Positions 45,729 through 53,932 of a DNA stretch of 57,631 nt are shown one piece after another. The translations under genes were made by a program, and so were the position numbers. The notes under the pieces were generated by a model. The model was not told where the DNA came from and searched no databases. It saw only the letters and a list, made by a program, of their open reading frames with translations. Every line of letters starts with the position of its first letter. Position 1 is the first letter of the stretch. Origin of the DNA: Rubritepida sp. (GTDB lineage Bacteria > Pseudomonadota > Alphaproteobacteria > Acetobacterales > Acetobacteraceae); NCBI GenBank assembly GCA_028291455.1, contig JAQGHY010000346.1, forward strand, positions 1-57,631, written 5' to 3'.

Positions 45729-46217
45729 ATGTTTGGAAGAAGGACCATGTTCGCCGCCGCAGCGGCTCTTGGCACGGCGGGAGGCGCTGCCGCCGCCACC
45801 CCGGTCGCCCGCTTCGAAGTGGAGCGGAGCGAGCAGGAATGGCGCCGCCTGCTGACGCCCGCGCAGTTCCGCGTGCTGCGCCAGAGCAACACCGAGCGCC
45901 CCTATTCCAGCCCGCTCGACACCGAGGCGCGGGCCGGCAAATTCCATTGCGCGGGCTGCGAGCTCGCCGTCTATGACAGCACGACGAAGTTCGACAGCGG
46001 CACCGGCTGGCCCAGCTTCTGGGCGCCGGTCGCCGATGCCGTGGGCACCTCGCCCGACCGCGCCTTCTTCGTCCTGGCGCAGACCGAGGTGCATTGCGCC
46101 CGCTGCGGCGGCCATCTCGGCCACGTCTTCGACGACGGGCCGCGGCCGACCGGCAAGCGCTACTGCATGAACGGCGTGGCAATGACGTTCCGGCCCAGCG
46201 GCGGAGCAGCATCATGA
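45729..46217 (+). CDS. msrB: Exported methionine-R-sulfoxide reductase MsrB
   Basis: 162 residues. A signal peptide (RTMFAAAAALGTAGGAAAAT) places it in the periplasm. Zinc ligands occur as CAGC and CARC; the block FDSGTGWPSFW and GGHLGHVFDDGP and the catalytic Cys in RYCMNGVAMTF are complete. It reduces the R epimer of methionine sulfoxide. The stop overlaps the msrA start (ATGA). The pairing with exported MsrA suggests envelope repair of oxidised proteins. Confidence 0.92.
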   Translation: MFGRRTMFAAAAALGTAGGAAAATPVARFEVERSEQEWRRLLTPAQFRVLRQSNTERPYSSPLDTEARAGKFHCAGCELAVYDSTTKFDSGTGWPSFWAPVADAVGTSPDRAFFVLAQTEVHCARCGGHLGHVFDDGPRPTGKRYCMNGVAMTFRPSGGAAS

Positions 46218-46861
46218 CCGCCCGTCGCGCCTTCCTGGCGTTCGCCGGGGCGATTGGCCTGGCCCGGCCGCTCGCCGCGCAAGCGGTCGCGGCTCAGTTC
46301 GGCGTCGCGATGCCGCCAGCCGGGCCTGGGATGGAGACGGCGATCTTCGCCGGCGGCTGCTTCTGGTGCATGGAAGGGCCGTTCGACGCACTGGACGGCG
46401 TCGTGGCGACGACCTCCGGCTATACCGGCGGCTCGCGCGAGCGTCCGACCTATCAGCAAGTCTCGGCGGGCGGCAGCGGGCATATCGAGTCCGTGCATGT
46501 CCTCTTCGATCCGGCGCGGATGAGCTACGGGCGGCTGCTGGAGGTGTTCTGGCGCAATGTCGATCCGCTCGATGCCGGCGGTCAGTTCTGCGACCGCGGC
46601 GATTCCTACGCCACCGCGATCTTCGTGGCGGGGGCCGAGCAGCGGCGGGCCGCCGAGGCCTCCAAGATGGAGACGCAGGCCCGGCTGGGCCGTCCGCTCG
46701 CCACCGCGATCCGCGACGCCACGGCCTTCTGGCCGGCCGAGGACTATCATCAGGACTACTACCTGAAGAACCCCATTCGCTATCGCGTCTACCGCTACAA
46801 TTGCGGCCGCGACGCACGGCTGCGCGCCGTCTGGGGGGCGGAGGCCGGGGGAGGACACTGA
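46214..46861 (+). CDS. msrA: Exported methionine-S-sulfoxide reductase MsrA
   Basis: 215 residues. The signal peptide (RRAFLAFAGAIGLARPLAAQ) precedes the catalytic GGCFWCME. The block GYTGGSRERPTYQQVS and YHQDYYLKNP are typical. It acts on the S epimer. As it starts in an ATGA overlap with msrB, both are coproduced. Resolving cysteines near the C-terminus (YNCGRD) are seen. Reductant for both must come from a periplasmic thioredoxin-like protein encoded elsewhere. Confidence 0.92.
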   Translation: MTARRAFLAFAGAIGLARPLAAQAVAAQFGVAMPPAGPGMETAIFAGGCFWCMEGPFDALDGVVATTSGYTGGSRERPTYQQVSAGGSGHIESVHVLFDPARMSYGRLLEVFWRNVDPLDAGGQFCDRGDSYATAIFVAGAEQRRAAEASKMETQARLGRPLATAIRDATAFWPAEDYHQDYYLKNPIRYRVYRYNCGRDARLRAVWGAEAGGGH

Positions 46862-46898
46862 CGCCAGCCTCCGGCATGACATCCCCCGCGCGCCGGGC

Positions 46899-47258
46899 TT
46901 GAATACGCCGGTGCCGAACCCCTCGCTTCCGCCCGTCCGTGTCAGCATCCGGCTCGATATGCCCCTGGGCAAGATCGGCCCGGGCAAGATCGCGCTGCTG
47001 GAGGCGATCGTGCAGGCCGGTTCCATCGCGGGCGCGGCGCGGGCGCTGGGCATGTCCTATCCGCGCGCCTGGGGGCTGGTGGAGGCGACAGACAAGACGC
47101 TGGGCACCGCCGCCGTCACCCGTGCGCCCGGCGGCCAGCGCGGCGGCGGGGCGGAGCTCACCGCGGCCGGGCGGGCGCTGATCCTGCGCTATCGCGAGGT
47201 CGAAGCCGCTGCGCAGCGCGAGGCTGGACCATTGATCGCTATTAATGGTGGGCTATAA
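46899..47258 (+). CDS. ModE-like molybdate-responsive LysR-type HTH protein (no molbindin domain)
   Basis: 119 residues if TTG 46899 is used; GTG 46911 is an equal choice and neither has a clear ribosome site. It comprises the N-terminal winged helix of ModE: GPGKIALLEAIVQAGSIAGAARALGMSYPRAW and VTRAPGGQRGGGAELTAAG. The molybdate-binding TOBE domains of E. coli ModE are missing, as in many one-domain homologues. Its stop codon lies inside the Mo-box at 47237-47260, ahead of modA. Confidence 0.8.
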   Translation: MNTPVPNPSLPPVRVSIRLDMPLGKIGPGKIALLEAIVQAGSIAGAARALGMSYPRAWGLVEATDKTLGTAAVTRAPGGQRGGGAELTAAGRALILRYREVEAAAQREAGPLIAINGGL

Positions 47259-47260
47259 CG
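47237..47260 (+). promoter_or_regulatory. ModE-type operator (Mo-box)
   Basis: Half-sites CGCTATTA (47237-47244) and CTATAACG (47253-47260) form an inverted repeat with an 8-base spacer, resembling the CGTTATAT-type box. It overlaps the last codons and the stop of the modE-like gene and lies 22 bases before modA. Confidence 0.6.
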
Positions 47261-47282
47261 GGTCTCCAGGTTGGAGATGACC

Positions 47283-48056
47283 ATGCAGCGCCGCCTTTTG
47301 ATTGCCCTCGCTTTGTTCGGGCTGGCAGCCGCCCCCGCCGCACCGCGCGCGCAGGAGCCGCTGACCGTCTTCGGCGCCGCCAGCCTGACCGACGCGTTGC
47401 GCGCCCTGGGGCAGGAGTGGCAGGCCCGCGGCAATCCGGCGCCGCGGCTTTCCTTCGCCGCCTCCTCGGCCCTGGCCCGGCAGATCGAGCAGGGCGCCCC
47501 GGCGGACCTCTTCATGAGCGCGGACGAGCCTTGGATGGACTACCTCCAGCAGCGCGGTCTAATCGTGAACGCCACGCGCAGTAGCCCGCTGGGCAATGCG
47601 CTGGTGCTGATCGCGCCCACCGGCGGCATCCAGCCGCTGACGCTGGGGCGCGACACCGACCTCGCCGCGCTGCTCGGTCCGCAAGGGCGCATCGCCACCG
47701 GCGACCCCGCGCATGTACCGGTCGGCCGCTATGCCCAGGAAGCGCTGACCTGGATGGGCCAGTGGGATGCGCTCGCCCCGCGCCTGGCCCGCGCCGACAA
47801 CGTCCGTTCCGCCCTTTTGCTGGTGGAGCGCGGCGAGGCGCCGCTGGGCATCGTCTATGCGACCGATGCGGCGGCCAGCACGGGCGTGCGAGTCGTGGGA
47901 ACCTTCCCGGCCGGGAGCCACGTGCCCGTGACCTACCCCTTCGCCCTGACCCGCCGCGCCGAGGGCAATGCGCAGGCCCGTGCGCTGCTGGCATTCCTGA
48001 CCGGCCCGGACGCCACGGCGACATGGCAACGATTCGGCTTTAGCCTTCCACGCTGA
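47283..48056 (+). CDS. modA: Molybdate ABC transporter substrate-binding protein
   Basis: 257 residues from ATG 47283 (GGAG six bases ahead). The signal peptide ends at APRAQE. Mature features: LTVFGAASLTDALRAL, FAASSALARQIEQGAPADLFMSADE, IATGDPAHVPVGRYA, and a final VTYPFALTRRAEG as in ModA. It binds molybdate or tungstate in the periplasm. modB and modC do not follow; the next gene is modD. Confidence 0.9.
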   Translation: MQRRLLIALALFGLAAAPAAPRAQEPLTVFGAASLTDALRALGQEWQARGNPAPRLSFAASSALARQIEQGAPADLFMSADEPWMDYLQQRGLIVNATRSSPLGNALVLIAPTGGIQPLTLGRDTDLAALLGPQGRIATGDPAHVPVGRYAQEALTWMGQWDALAPRLARADNVRSALLLVERGEAPLGIVYATDAAASTGVRVVGTFPAGSHVPVTYPFALTRRAEGNAQARALLAFLTGPDATATWQRFGFSLPR

Positions 48057-48101
48057 ACCGGATGGCGCGGCATTCCGCCGCGCTGCCGAGAGAGCGGCGC
48101 C

Positions 48102-48956
48102 ATGTCCTTTCCCATCCCCGACGAACGCCTGCTGTCCATGCTCCGCGAGGATGCTCCCTACGGGGACGCCACCACCCTCGGCCTCGGGATCGGGGAGCAG
48201 CAGGGGCGGGCGGTCTTCGCCGCGCGCGCGACCATGGTCGCCTGCTGCATCGAGGAGGCCGAGCGGCTGATGCTGCTCGCCGGCTGCCGCTCGGTGCAGC
48301 GCCTCGCGGCCTCCGGCGCACAGGTGGAGGCGGGTTCAGAACTGCTGATTGCCGAAGGCAGCGCGACCGCGTTGCACCGCGGCGCCAAGGTCGCGCAGAC
48401 GCTGATGGAGATCACCTCGGGCATTGCAACACGCGCGCGGCGCATGCTGCTGGCCGCGCGTGAGGGGCATCCGGGCGTGGGTGTCGCCTGCACGCGCAAG
48501 CACCTGCCGGGCGCCAAGGACGTGATGCTCAAGGCCATCATGGCGGGCGGCTGCGTGCCGCACCGGCTCGGCCTTTCCGACAGCGTTCTGGTCTTCACCC
48601 AGCACCGCGCCTTCCTGGGCCGCAAGCCGCCCTACCTCTGGGTCGCCGAGCTCCGCGCCGCCCAGCCGGAGCGCAAGATTTCGGTCGAGGCCGAGACGGT
48701 GGACGACGCCGTCTGGTTCGCCAGCGCCGGCGTGGATTGCGTGCAGATCGACAAGCTTTCGCCGGAGCAGGTGGCCGAGGCCATCCGCGCCATGGCGAAT
48801 ATGCCGCGCCGCCCGATGATCGCGGCGACCGGCGGCATCACCGAGGCCAATGCCGCCGCCTATGCCGCGGCGGGCGCTGACCTGCTGGTGACCTCGGCGC
48901 CCTATGCGGCGCCACCGGCCGACATCTCCGTCCGGATGACCCTCCAAACCTCTTGA
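48102..48956 (+). CDS. modD: ModD, nicotinate-nucleotide pyrophosphorylase-like protein of molybdenum operons
   Basis: 284 residues. It has the type II phosphoribosyltransferase fold of NadC: EDAPYGDATT, TRKHLPGAKDVMLKAIMAGG, KISVEAETVDDA and the terminal ATGGITEANAAAYAAAGADLLVTSAPY. It is called ModD when next to mod genes; the biochemical role in molybdenum uptake is not settled. The gene follows modA after 45 bases. An alternative call is a second NadC, but its divergent sequence and neighbourhood favour ModD. Confidence 0.85.
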   Translation: MSFPIPDERLLSMLREDAPYGDATTLGLGIGEQQGRAVFAARATMVACCIEEAERLMLLAGCRSVQRLAASGAQVEAGSELLIAEGSATALHRGAKVAQTLMEITSGIATRARRMLLAAREGHPGVGVACTRKHLPGAKDVMLKAIMAGGCVPHRLGLSDSVLVFTQHRAFLGRKPPYLWVAELRAAQPERKISVEAETVDDAVWFASAGVDCVQIDKLSPEQVAEAIRAMANMPRRPMIAATGGITEANAAAYAAAGADLLVTSAPYAAPPADISVRMTLQTS

Positions 48957-48979
48957 ACTTGCTGGGGCCGCCTGCCGGT

Positions 48980-49016
48980 TGACCTCACTGTGCCGTAGTG
49001 ACTATCATTATGATAT
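48980..49016 (+). promoter_or_regulatory. Promoter and palindromic operator of the hxlR-type gene
   Basis: -35 TTGACC (48980-48985), 18-base spacer, -10 TATCAT (49004-49009). The perfect palindrome TATCATTATGATA (49004-49016) covers the -10 and likely start site, about 20 bases before the ATG at 49036. Confidence 0.7.
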
Positions 49017-49035
49017 CAACTGAGGTGGCGGAACA

Positions 49036-49557
49036 ATGCAACGCAAGAGCTTCGGCAGCATGTCCTGCCCGATCGCCCGCAGTCTCGAGCGCGTCGGCGA
49101 GTGGTGGAACATCCTGATCCTGCGCGACGCCTTCGCCGGCCTCTCGCGCTTCGACGAATTCCAGAAGAGCCTCGGCATCGCGCCGACCATGCTGACCCGG
49201 CGGCTGAATGGCCTGGTCGAGGCGGGCCTGCTGGAGCGGCACCCCTACAGCGAACGGCCGCTGCGCCATGAATACCGGCTGACCGAGCGCGGCGTCGATT
49301 TCCAGCCCGTCCTCCTCGCGATGCTGGCCTGGGGCAACCGCCATTTCGCGCCCGAGGGCGAGAGCATCATGATCGTCGACCGCAAGACGCGGGAACGCGC
49401 GACCCCAGTGCTCGTCGACCGCGCGAGCGGCCGCCCGCTGATCGGGCCCGACTACGTCGTGGTGGCTGGCCCGGCCGCCACTGAAGCCGGTCGCCAGCGG
49501 ATACCGCCCGGGGGCAGGTCCCTCGATCCCGCACGCCGTTCGGGAGCATCCGCATGA
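49036..49557 (+). CDS. HxlR-family transcriptional regulator
   Basis: 173 residues. The winged-helix core MSCPIARSLERVGEWWNILILRDAFAG, RFDEFQKSLGIAPTMLTRRLNGLVEAGLLERHPYSERPLR is standard. The Cys at residue 11 is the position often modified by electrophiles in this family. The C-terminus extends about 40 residues beyond the usual 120 with a Gly/Pro-rich tail. The ATGA overlap with the MATE gene and its palindromic promoter indicate an autoregulated efflux operon. Confidence 0.9.
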   Translation: MQRKSFGSMSCPIARSLERVGEWWNILILRDAFAGLSRFDEFQKSLGIAPTMLTRRLNGLVEAGLLERHPYSERPLRHEYRLTERGVDFQPVLLAMLAWGNRHFAPEGESIMIVDRKTRERATPVLVDRASGRPLIGPDYVVVAGPAATEAGRQRIPPGGRSLDPARRSGASA

Positions 49558-50951
49558 CCGTCATCGTTCCCATCCCCGCTCTGGCGGCGGAGAAGATCTC
49601 GGTCGAGCCGATGAGCGCGCGCACGCTTCGGCTGCTGCAGGCGCCGATCCTGCCGACGCTGCTGATGCTGGCATGGCCGAACATCCTGGTGATGCTGGCC
49701 CAGGCCTCCACCGGGCTGATCGAGACCTGGTGGGTGTCGCATCTGGGGACGGATGCGCTGGCCGGCATGGCGCTGGTGTTTCCCGGCTTCATGATGATGC
49801 AGATGCTCTCGGCGGGAGCGATGGGCGGGGGCATCTCCTCGGCGATCGCGCGCGCGATGGGCGGCAACCGCCATGCCGACGCCAATGCGCTGGTGCTGCA
49901 CGCGCTGATCATCAACGTGCTGCTCGGGGTGCTTTTCTCGATTCTCTTCCTGGCCTTCGGGCCGAATATCTACCGCGCTATGGGCGGGCGGGACGGATCG
50001 CTGGACGCGGCGCTGCAATATTCGAACGTCGTTTTCGCCGGCAATGTGCTGGTCTGGACGATGAACGCGCTGGCCAGTTCCATTCGCGGCACGGGCAATA
50101 TGCTGGTGCCGTCCATGGCCGTGTGCATCGGTGTCGTGTTGCTGATCCCGCTTTCGCCGGTGCTGATCTTTGGGCTGGGGCCGATCCCGGCCATGGGCAT
50201 CGCCGGAGGAGGCGCGGCGGTCGTGCTGACGACGGCGATGACCACTGTGGTACTCGGCTTCTACATCATGTCCACGCGCAGCCTGGTCCGTCCCGCGCTG
50301 GCGCGGCTGCGCTGGACGCTGTTCGCCGACATCCTGCGCGTCGGCGCCGTCGGCTCGGTCAGCACCTTCCAGACCACGCTGACCGTGGCGCTGACCACCG
50401 CCCTCGTCGGCGCCGCCGCCGGGCCGGACGCGCTGGCGGGCTACGGCACGGGTTCGCGGCTGGAGTACCTGCTGATCCCGCTGGTCTTCGGGCTGGGGGC
50501 GCCGCTGGTCGCACTGGTGGGCACCAATATCGGCGCCGGGCAGCAGCAGCGGGCACTGCGGGTGACGTTGATCGGCGGGGCGCTGGCCTTCGCCATGACC
50601 GAGGCCGTGGGCATCGCGGCGGCGATCTGGCCGATGGCGTGGCTCAGCCTCTTCGACCACGATCCGCGCATGCTGGAGACCGGCGCGGCCTATCTGCGGA
50701 TCGTCGGGCCGACCTACGGCTTCTTCGGGCTGGGGCTGTGCCTGTACTTCGCCTCCCAGGGCGCTGGGCGGCTGCTCTGGCCGCTGCTGGCGGGGCTGCT
50801 GCGCATGGTGCTGGCGGTCGGCGGCGGGTGGCTGGCCTTCTACCTGACCGGCTCGCTGCTGTGGGTCTTCGCGGCACTTTCCTTCGCGCTGGTGGCCTAT
50901 GGCGTTTCGCTGGGCTCAGCCATCGCATCCGGGGTCTGGTTCCGCCGCTAG
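49554..50951 (+). CDS. MATE-family multidrug/cation efflux transporter
   Basis: 465 residues with 12 predicted membrane segments. The family blocks LLMLAWPNILVMLAQASTGLIETWWVSHLG, SAGAMGGGISSAIARAMG and ALVGTNIGAGQQQRA are present. The last repeats the MATE VGxNxGAG motif. It exports cationic compounds in exchange for H+ or Na+. It is the second gene of the hxlR operon, starting in an ATGA overlap; ligand-dependent release of the regulator should induce export. Confidence 0.9.
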   Translation: MTVIVPIPALAAEKISVEPMSARTLRLLQAPILPTLLMLAWPNILVMLAQASTGLIETWWVSHLGTDALAGMALVFPGFMMMQMLSAGAMGGGISSAIARAMGGNRHADANALVLHALIINVLLGVLFSILFLAFGPNIYRAMGGRDGSLDAALQYSNVVFAGNVLVWTMNALASSIRGTGNMLVPSMAVCIGVVLLIPLSPVLIFGLGPIPAMGIAGGGAAVVLTTAMTTVVLGFYIMSTRSLVRPALARLRWTLFADILRVGAVGSVSTFQTTLTVALTTALVGAAAGPDALAGYGTGSRLEYLLIPLVFGLGAPLVALVGTNIGAGQQQRALRVTLIGGALAFAMTEAVGIAAAIWPMAWLSLFDHDPRMLETGAAYLRIVGPTYGFFGLGLCLYFASQGAGRLLWPLLAGLLRMVLAVGGGWLAFYLTGSLLWVFAALSFALVAYGVSLGSAIASGVWFRR

Positions 50952-50975
50952 CGGCCGGCGCCCGGCGCACCATAT

Positions 50976-50993
50976 CCTCGCCTCACGGCGAGG
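50976..50993. terminator. Hairpin after the MATE gene
   Basis: CCTCGCC-TCAC-GGCGAGG is a perfect 7-base-pair stem 24 bases after the MATE stop codon. No T-run follows, so it may be a weak or Rho-assisted terminator. Confidence 0.45.
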
Positions 50994-51097
50994 CGCATTC
51001 ACATCACTGTCGCCTACCTATTGCTCCGGGGCTGCTATGGCTCCGGAGACGCCGCGTACCCATGCCTGCGGTCCCGCGGGCTTCAGAAAGACAATTC

Positions 51098-51607
51098 ATG
51101 ATCTCCATTCATCAAGCCAGCGTCCCGCCGTCGCTGCGCGCCCTCGGCGTGCTGTCCGACTTGCTCGGCAAGGGCGCCGCTCATTGCGAGGCGCGCTCGA
51201 TCGATCCGGCCGTGATGCTGCAATCGCGCCTCTACCTCGACATGCTTCCGCTGACGAAACAGGTGCAGATCGCCAGCGACAGCGCCAACCGCATGGGCGC
51301 GCGGATCGCCGGCGTTCCCGTGCCGAGCATGCCCGATATCGAGACGACCTTCACGGAATTGCAGAAGCGGCTGGCGGACACGATGGCCTTCCTGAAGTCG
51401 CTCAAGCCCGAGCAGTTCGAGGGCGGCGAGACGCGCGAGATCGCGATGCCTGTCCGCGGCGGCGAGCTCAAGCTTTCCGGGCTGGACTACATCCAGGGCT
51501 TCGCCCTGCCGAACCTGTATTTCCACGTGACGACCGCCTACGCGATCATGCGGCACAACGGCGTCGAGCTCGGGAAGATGGATTATCTGGGGAATCCGCC
51601 CGCCTGA
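51098..51607 (+). CDS. DUF1993-family protein
   Basis: 169 residues. Features include SRLYLDMLPLTKQVQIASDSANRMGARIAG, DIETTFTELQKRLADTMAFL and YIQGFALPNLYFHVTTAYAIMRHNGVELGKMDYLG. This is a DinB-like four-helix bundle, DUF1993, common in proteobacteria; the terminal His residues in FHVTTAY and MRHNG would be the DinB-type metal ligands. The start at 51098 has GAAAGA ahead. Function unknown. It is separate from the preceding efflux operon. Confidence 0.85.
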   Translation: MISIHQASVPPSLRALGVLSDLLGKGAAHCEARSIDPAVMLQSRLYLDMLPLTKQVQIASDSANRMGARIAGVPVPSMPDIETTFTELQKRLADTMAFLKSLKPEQFEGGETREIAMPVRGGELKLSGLDYIQGFALPNLYFHVTTAYAIMRHNGVELGKMDYLGNPPA

Positions 51608-51626
51608 GGCGATATTCAGAGGGCGG

Positions 51627-51702
51627 TGGTGGAGCTGAGCGGGATCGAACCGCTGACCTCGTCATTGCGAACGACGCGCTCTACCAACTGAGCTACAGCC
51701 CC
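51627..51702 (-). tRNA. tRNA-Ala(CGC)
   Basis: A 76-base gene on the minus strand. Acceptor GGGGCTG pairs with CAGCTCC (one G-T), D-arm GCTC/GAGC, anticodon stem CGTCG/TGACG with loop TTCGCAA, anticodon CGC (51667-51669), T-arm AGCGG TTCGATC CCGCT. The CCA end is encoded (51627-51629). It decodes GCG, a frequent Ala codon in this genome. Confidence 0.97.
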
Positions 51703-51740
51703 GTACACGCTGCCGCGATTTGGTGGCGCGGTGGGGCCGG

Positions 51741-51769
51741 GTAATGCGGGATGGGGCGGGGGGTGTCAA
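51741..51769 (-). promoter_or_regulatory. Promoter of the tRNA-Ala gene
   Basis: Perfect -35 TTGACA (51764-51769, minus strand), 17-base spacer, -10-like CATTAC (51741-51746). The predicted start is about 32 bases before the tRNA 5' end. Confidence 0.55.
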
Positions 51770-51876
51770 GCGGTCCCCCGCCTCCGTCCTCGCCCCCTGG
51801 GCAGTGCCACTTGCCCGTCGCCCGCGCTTCCGCGACAAGGGGCTATGACGCTGTCGCAACCGGAGCGCCGCCCCTA

Positions 51877-52188
51877 ATGATTCTCGATGCCCTCTTCTTC
51901 CTGATCCAGGCCGCTCTGAGCCTGTTCTTCTGGGCCATCCTGATCACGGCGATCCTGTCGCTGCTGATCGGCTTCAACATTCTCGATACGCGGAACCGGC
52001 TGGTCTGGGGCATCTCGGACTTCTTCTACCGGGTGACGGAACCGGTGATGCGCCCGGTGCGCAACCGCCTGCCGAACCTCGGTGGGATCGACATCACACC
52101 GCTGATCGTCCTGCTGCTGGTGCAGGCCTGCATGCTGCTGGTCGGCGCCATCCAGGGCTACCTGATCCGCGGCGGCCTATACTTCTGA
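51877..52188 (+). CDS. YggT-family inner-membrane protein
   Basis: 103 residues from ATG 51877 (CGGAGCG nine bases ahead). Two YGGT half-domains with two hydrophobic segments: [21 protein letters not shown], and [22 protein letters not shown]. The block [27 protein letters not shown] is diagnostic. YggT proteins are linked to osmotic tolerance and division-related processes in other bacteria. folD starts four bases after the stop, so the two are cotranscribed. Confidence 0.88.
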   Translation: MILDALFFLIQAALSLFFWAILITAILSLLIGFNILDTRNRLVWGISDFFYRVTEPVMRPVRNRLPNLGGIDITPLIVLLLVQACMLLVGAIQGYLIRGGLYF

Positions 52189-52192
52189 GCCG

Positions 52193-53032
52193 ATGACGCA
52201 AATCCTCGACGGCAAGGCGATCGCGGAACGGCTGCGCTTCAAGCTGGCGGCGCGCGTCGCCCAGCTCGCCTTCAAGCCTGGCCTGGTCGTGGTCCGCGTC
52301 GGCGAGGATCCGGCGAGCGGCGTCTATGTCCGCAACAAGGACCGCGCGGCCCAGCAGGCCGGTTTCGCCTCGCGCACGCTGCACCTCGCCGACACCACCT
52401 CCGAGGCCGAGTTGCTGGCGGAGATCGCCACGCTGAACGCCGATCCCGAGGTGGACGGCATCCTCGTCCAGCTTCCGCTGCCCAGCCACATCCGCTCCGA
52501 GATGGCGATCGCGGCGGTCGATCCGGCGAAGGATGTGGACGGCTTCCATCCGATCAACGCCGGGCGGCTTGCCTCGGGCCTGCCGGGGCTGGTGCCCTGC
52601 ACGCCGCGCGGGGCCATGCACCTGCTGGCCGAGGCGAAGGCCAAGCTTCCCGGCGCGCGGGCCATTGTCGTGGGCCGCAGCCAGATCGTGGGGCGGCCGA
52701 TGGCGCAGCTCCTGCTTGCGGCGGATTGTACCGTGACCATCGCGCATTCGCGGACCGTGGACCTCGCCGGTGAGTGCCGGCGCGCGGATATCCTGATCGC
52801 AGCGGTCGGGCGGGCCGAGATGATCCGGGGCGATTGGGTGCGCGAGGGCGCCATCGTTATTGATGTCGGCATCAACCGCATGCCGGACGGCAAGCTCAAG
52901 GGCGACGTCGCCTATGCCGAGGCCCTGCCGCGCGCCGCCGCAATCACGCCGGTCCCCGGCGGCGTCGGGCCCATGACCATCGCCTGCCTGCTGGAGAACA
53001 CGCTGGAGGCGGCGCTGGCACGGCGCGGCTGA
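52193..53032 (+). CDS. folD: FolD bifunctional methylenetetrahydrofolate dehydrogenase/cyclohydrolase
   Basis: 279 residues. The motifs [16 protein letters not shown] (catalytic Tyr/Lys), [21 protein letters not shown], the cofactor site [16 protein letters not shown] and the C-terminal [16 protein letters not shown] are complete. It interconverts methylene-, methenyl- and formyl-tetrahydrofolate using NADP in the cytoplasm. It lies between yggT and a DMT permease; the latter begins 13 bases after its stop. Confidence 0.95.
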   Translation: MTQILDGKAIAERLRFKLAARVAQLAFKPGLVVVRVGEDPASGVYVRNKDRAAQQAGFASRTLHLADTTSEAELLAEIATLNADPEVDGILVQLPLPSHIRSEMAIAAVDPAKDVDGFHPINAGRLASGLPGLVPCTPRGAMHLLAEAKAKLPGARAIVVGRSQIVGRPMAQLLLAADCTVTIAHSRTVDLAGECRRADILIAAVGRAEMIRGDWVREGAIVIDVGINRMPDGKLKGDVAYAEALPRAAAITPVPGGVGPMTIACLLENTLEAALARRG

Positions 53033-53045
53033 ACGGGCTCGTCCC

Positions 53046-53900
53046 ATCAACCTCTTCCTCGCCGTCACCTATGTCCTGATTTGGGGCTCGGCCTTCACGG
53101 CGGCGCGGGCGATCGCGCTGGAATGGCCGCCGCTCTGGGCGCTGGCGATCCGCTTCGCCCTGGTGGTGCCCGCGCTCTGGCTGGTCTGGCGATTGCGGCG
53201 CGTGGCCTTTCCGGCCGGCGGCGACCTCTGGCGGCTAGCGGTCATGGGCGCGCTGGGGATGGGCGGATACCTGGCCTGCGCCTGGGTGGCGTCGGCGCAT
53301 GTGCCTTCGGGGCTGGTGGCGCTGCTGGCGGCCTGCTCGCCGCTTTTCGTGGCGTTGGGCGAGGCCTGGGGCGGGCGCAGGCTGCCGCGCCTCGGCTGGC
53401 TCGGACTGTTCCTGGGATGGCTGGGCGTGGCGACGCTGGGGCTGCTGCGCTCGGCCGACGGGCTGGAGGCGACGGAGGCCTGGGGCATCGGCCTGACGCT
53501 GTTCGGCGCCTTCCTCCAGGCGGCGGGGGTGCTCGCCTATGCGCCGGCGCGGGCGCGGATGGACCCTTGGGCAGCCAATCTCGGCCAGACGGCGGTGGCG
53601 ACCGTGGTGCTGGTCGTCCTGGCCACGCTCTTCGGCGGCGCGCTGCCGGTGAGCGCCAGCCCGGCGGTGGCCTGGGGCATGGTCTATTCGTGCCTAGTCG
53701 TCGGCATGGCGGGCTATGCGCTGTTCTTCGTGGTGATCGGGCGGTTCGGCGCTTCGAACGCGGCTGCGTTGCAGCTCCTCGCACCTCCCGTGGCGGTGCT
53801 GATGGGCTGGGCGTTGCTCGGCGAGCGACTCGCCTGGGGCGACCTGCTCGGCGGTGCCATCACTTTGGCAGGCCTGCTGCTCATGTTCCGCGCGCGGTGA
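53046..53900 (+). CDS. EamA/DMT-family permease with a non-canonical (ATC) start codon
   Basis: About 284 residues, ten membrane helices in two EamA repeats (TM1 NLFLAVTYVLIWGSAFTAAR; second half ends APPVAVLMGWALLGERLAWG). The first start codon of the usual three is GTG 53163, which would delete TM1. The frame upstream keeps the conserved TM1, and ATC at 53046 stands exactly where the family's ATG (MNLFL...) is expected. The gene follows folD by 13 bases with little ribosome site. Either a rare ATC start, a sequencing error or a start-mutated gene; see findings. Cargo unknown. Confidence 0.7.
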   Translation: MNLFLAVTYVLIWGSAFTAARAIALEWPPLWALAIRFALVVPALWLVWRLRRVAFPAGGDLWRLAVMGALGMGGYLACAWVASAHVPSGLVALLAACSPLFVALGEAWGGRRLPRLGWLGLFLGWLGVATLGLLRSADGLEATEAWGIGLTLFGAFLQAAGVLAYAPARARMDPWAANLGQTAVATVVLVVLATLFGGALPVSASPAVAWGMVYSCLVVGMAGYALFFVVIGRFGASNAAALQLLAPPVAVLMGWALLGERLAWGDLLGGAITLAGLLLMFRAR

Positions 53901-53932
53901 CTTCGGGACGAAGGCGTCCTAACGTCCCGCTC

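Noticed and set aside
51000-51060. CTCCGG/CCGGAG arms before the DUF1993 gene as terminator
   Set aside because: Loop of 13 bases and no T-run; weaker than the 50976 hairpin.
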